Translations under genes and position numbers: made by a program
Assembly (NCBI GenBank): GCA_022839525.1
Contig: JALHET010000145.1
Coordinates: 1 to 6,472 of the forward strand
Source: Lentisphaerota bacterium
Lineage (GTDB): Bacteria > Verrucomicrobiota > Kiritimatiellia > RFP12 > UBA1067
Direction of reading: 5' to 3'
DNA: 6,472 nt
In this document: piece after piece, positions 5,814 through 6,472 of the stretch
Position numbering within the stretch: the stretch's first letter is position 1
Layout: the number at the start of each line of letters is the position of its first letter
The notes under the pieces: model-generated
The model's input: the letters and a program-made list of their open reading frames with translations, nothing else
What the model was told of the DNA's origin: nothing
Databases searched by the model: none

Positions 5814-6472
5814 ATGGGGCAGGAAAATGATGTCAAAAAACGAAGCGGCGGTAAACACTTCACATGGGAGGAGCGCGTCCGGCTCGAGGCGCTGATCCGG
5901 GCGCTCTATCCGGGCGGGCGGAAGCCGAACTTCACGGAACTGGCCAGGCAGCTCGGGAGGCACCGCTCGTCTGTCAGCCGCGAATACCGCAGGGGGAAGA
6001 CCGTGAACCGGGACAGCCAGCTGAAAGAGTTCCCCGTCTACTCGGCCCGGAAGGCGCAGGATGCTGCGAAGCTGGCGTCCCTTAACAAGGGGCCACGCCC
6101 GCGGCTGACCACGGGTGTGGCCGCCGCGATCACGGACCTGCTCCTGCGGGAAAAACTCTCGCCGTACGCCGCGATCATAAAGTTACAAAAGCGCGGCGGC
6201 CTGCCGTGGGTGCCGTGCGAGCGGTCGGTCTACCACGCGGTTGATGCCGGGCTTCTCGGCGTGTCCAGGGGGCAGCTCCCCTACAAGCCGGCCGGGAAGC
6301 GGCGCAAAAAGTCCGGCACACGCATGGCCTACACGAACGCCAGGGGCAGGCCCATCACGGAACGTCCGCAGGAGGCCGGAGACAGGAGCGAGTACGGGCA
6401 CTGGGAGATGGACACCGTCGCCGGCGGGACGGGGACATCCCCGGCGTGCCTCCTGGTCATGACGGAGCGCAT
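5814..6472 (+). CDS. IS30-family transposase (3' end outside window)
   Basis: The frame is open from the ATG at 5814 to the window edge, 219 residues, about the N-terminal half or slightly more of an IS30 transposase. Residues 16-60 (FTWEERVRLEAL, then FTELARQLGRHRSSVSREYRRG) form the N-terminal helix-turn-helix that binds the element ends. The catalytic RNase H-like DDE domain begins at TERPQEAGDRSEYGHWEMDTV (182-202), with Asp200 as the probable first catalytic Asp. The second Asp and the Glu lie beyond the edge. AAGGAGG sits 11 bases upstream of the ATG, a longish but usable spacing. No other in-frame start lies between. The protein would cut and join the ends of its own element. No frameshift or stop is seen in this part, so the gene may be intact. 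It diverges from the Nudix gene and is read opposite to the rest of the window. Confidence 0.92.
   Translation, partial: MGQENDVKKRSGGKHFTWEERVRLEALIRALYPGGRKPNFTELARQLGRHRSSVSREYRRGKTVNRDSQLKEFPVYSARKAQDAAKLASLNKGPRPRLTTGVAAAITDLLLREKLSPYAAIIKLQKRGGLPWVPCERSVYHAVDAGLLGVSRGQLPYKPAGKRRKKSGTRMAYTNARGRPITERPQEAGDRSEYGHWEMDTVAGGTGTSPACLLVMTER

Larger units (their letters stand above)
5580..6472 (+). mobile_element. IS30-family insertion sequence, left part (left boundary approximate)
   Basis: The element is inferred from the IS30-type transposase starting at 5814 and its structured leader. The left terminal repeat could not be fixed, because the right end that would pair with it lies outside the window and no target-site duplication can be tested. 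The left coordinate given is only where base composition changes. IS30 elements usually carry one transposase gene and terminal inverted repeats of some 20-30 bp. Confidence 0.5.

Overview
The window is GC-rich, densely coded bacterial DNA. The best hint of lineage is the large secreted protein at the left edge. It carries autotransporter-type beta-strand repeats of the form GELVKTGxGTL and a duplicated lectin-like (LamG/ConA-type) module. That combination, together with short-period intergenic repeats, fits a PVC-group bacterium (Verrucomicrobiota, Kiritimatiellota or Lentisphaerota). This placement is an inference from protein style, not a demonstrated assignment.

Layout. Positions 5455 down to 1 are all read on the minus strand. 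In transcription order they hold a Nudix hydrolase of the ADP-ribose pyrophosphatase type (5455-4910), a type II toxin-antitoxin cassette with a Phd/YefM-like antitoxin (4824-4577) and a PIN-domain toxin (4580-4197), seryl-tRNA synthetase serS (4071-2791), and the start of a very large exported repeat protein (2735 to beyond position 1). On the plus strand, 5814 to beyond 6472 is the N-terminal half of an IS30-family transposase. It diverges from the Nudix gene across a 358-base gap that contains a strongly structured GC-rich leader.

The most notable point is the antitoxin. It is broken by an apparent one-base deletion after codon 11, while the toxin keeps all four acidic PIN residues and the usual GTGA stop/start overlap. 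Upstream of the antitoxin is a clean promoter (TTGACC, 17 bases, TATCAC with an extended TG) overlapped by a perfect 15-bp palindrome, the expected autoregulatory operator. The promoter lies so close to the ATG that the mRNA should be nearly leaderless.

The toxin-antitoxin cassette is bracketed by two different arrays of about 7-bp period. One lies just after the toxin gene (4137-4185). The other runs through the Nudix stop codon (4882-4913). Each sits next to a homopolymer tract, C8 and G7 respectively.

The genes do not form one pathway. serS is a housekeeping gene, Nudix is metabolite clean-up, toxin-antitoxin and IS30 are mobile or accessory elements, and the repeat protein is an exported surface or secreted protein that may be partly co-transcribed with serS across a 55-base gap. 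I found no tRNA, rRNA or CRISPR array.
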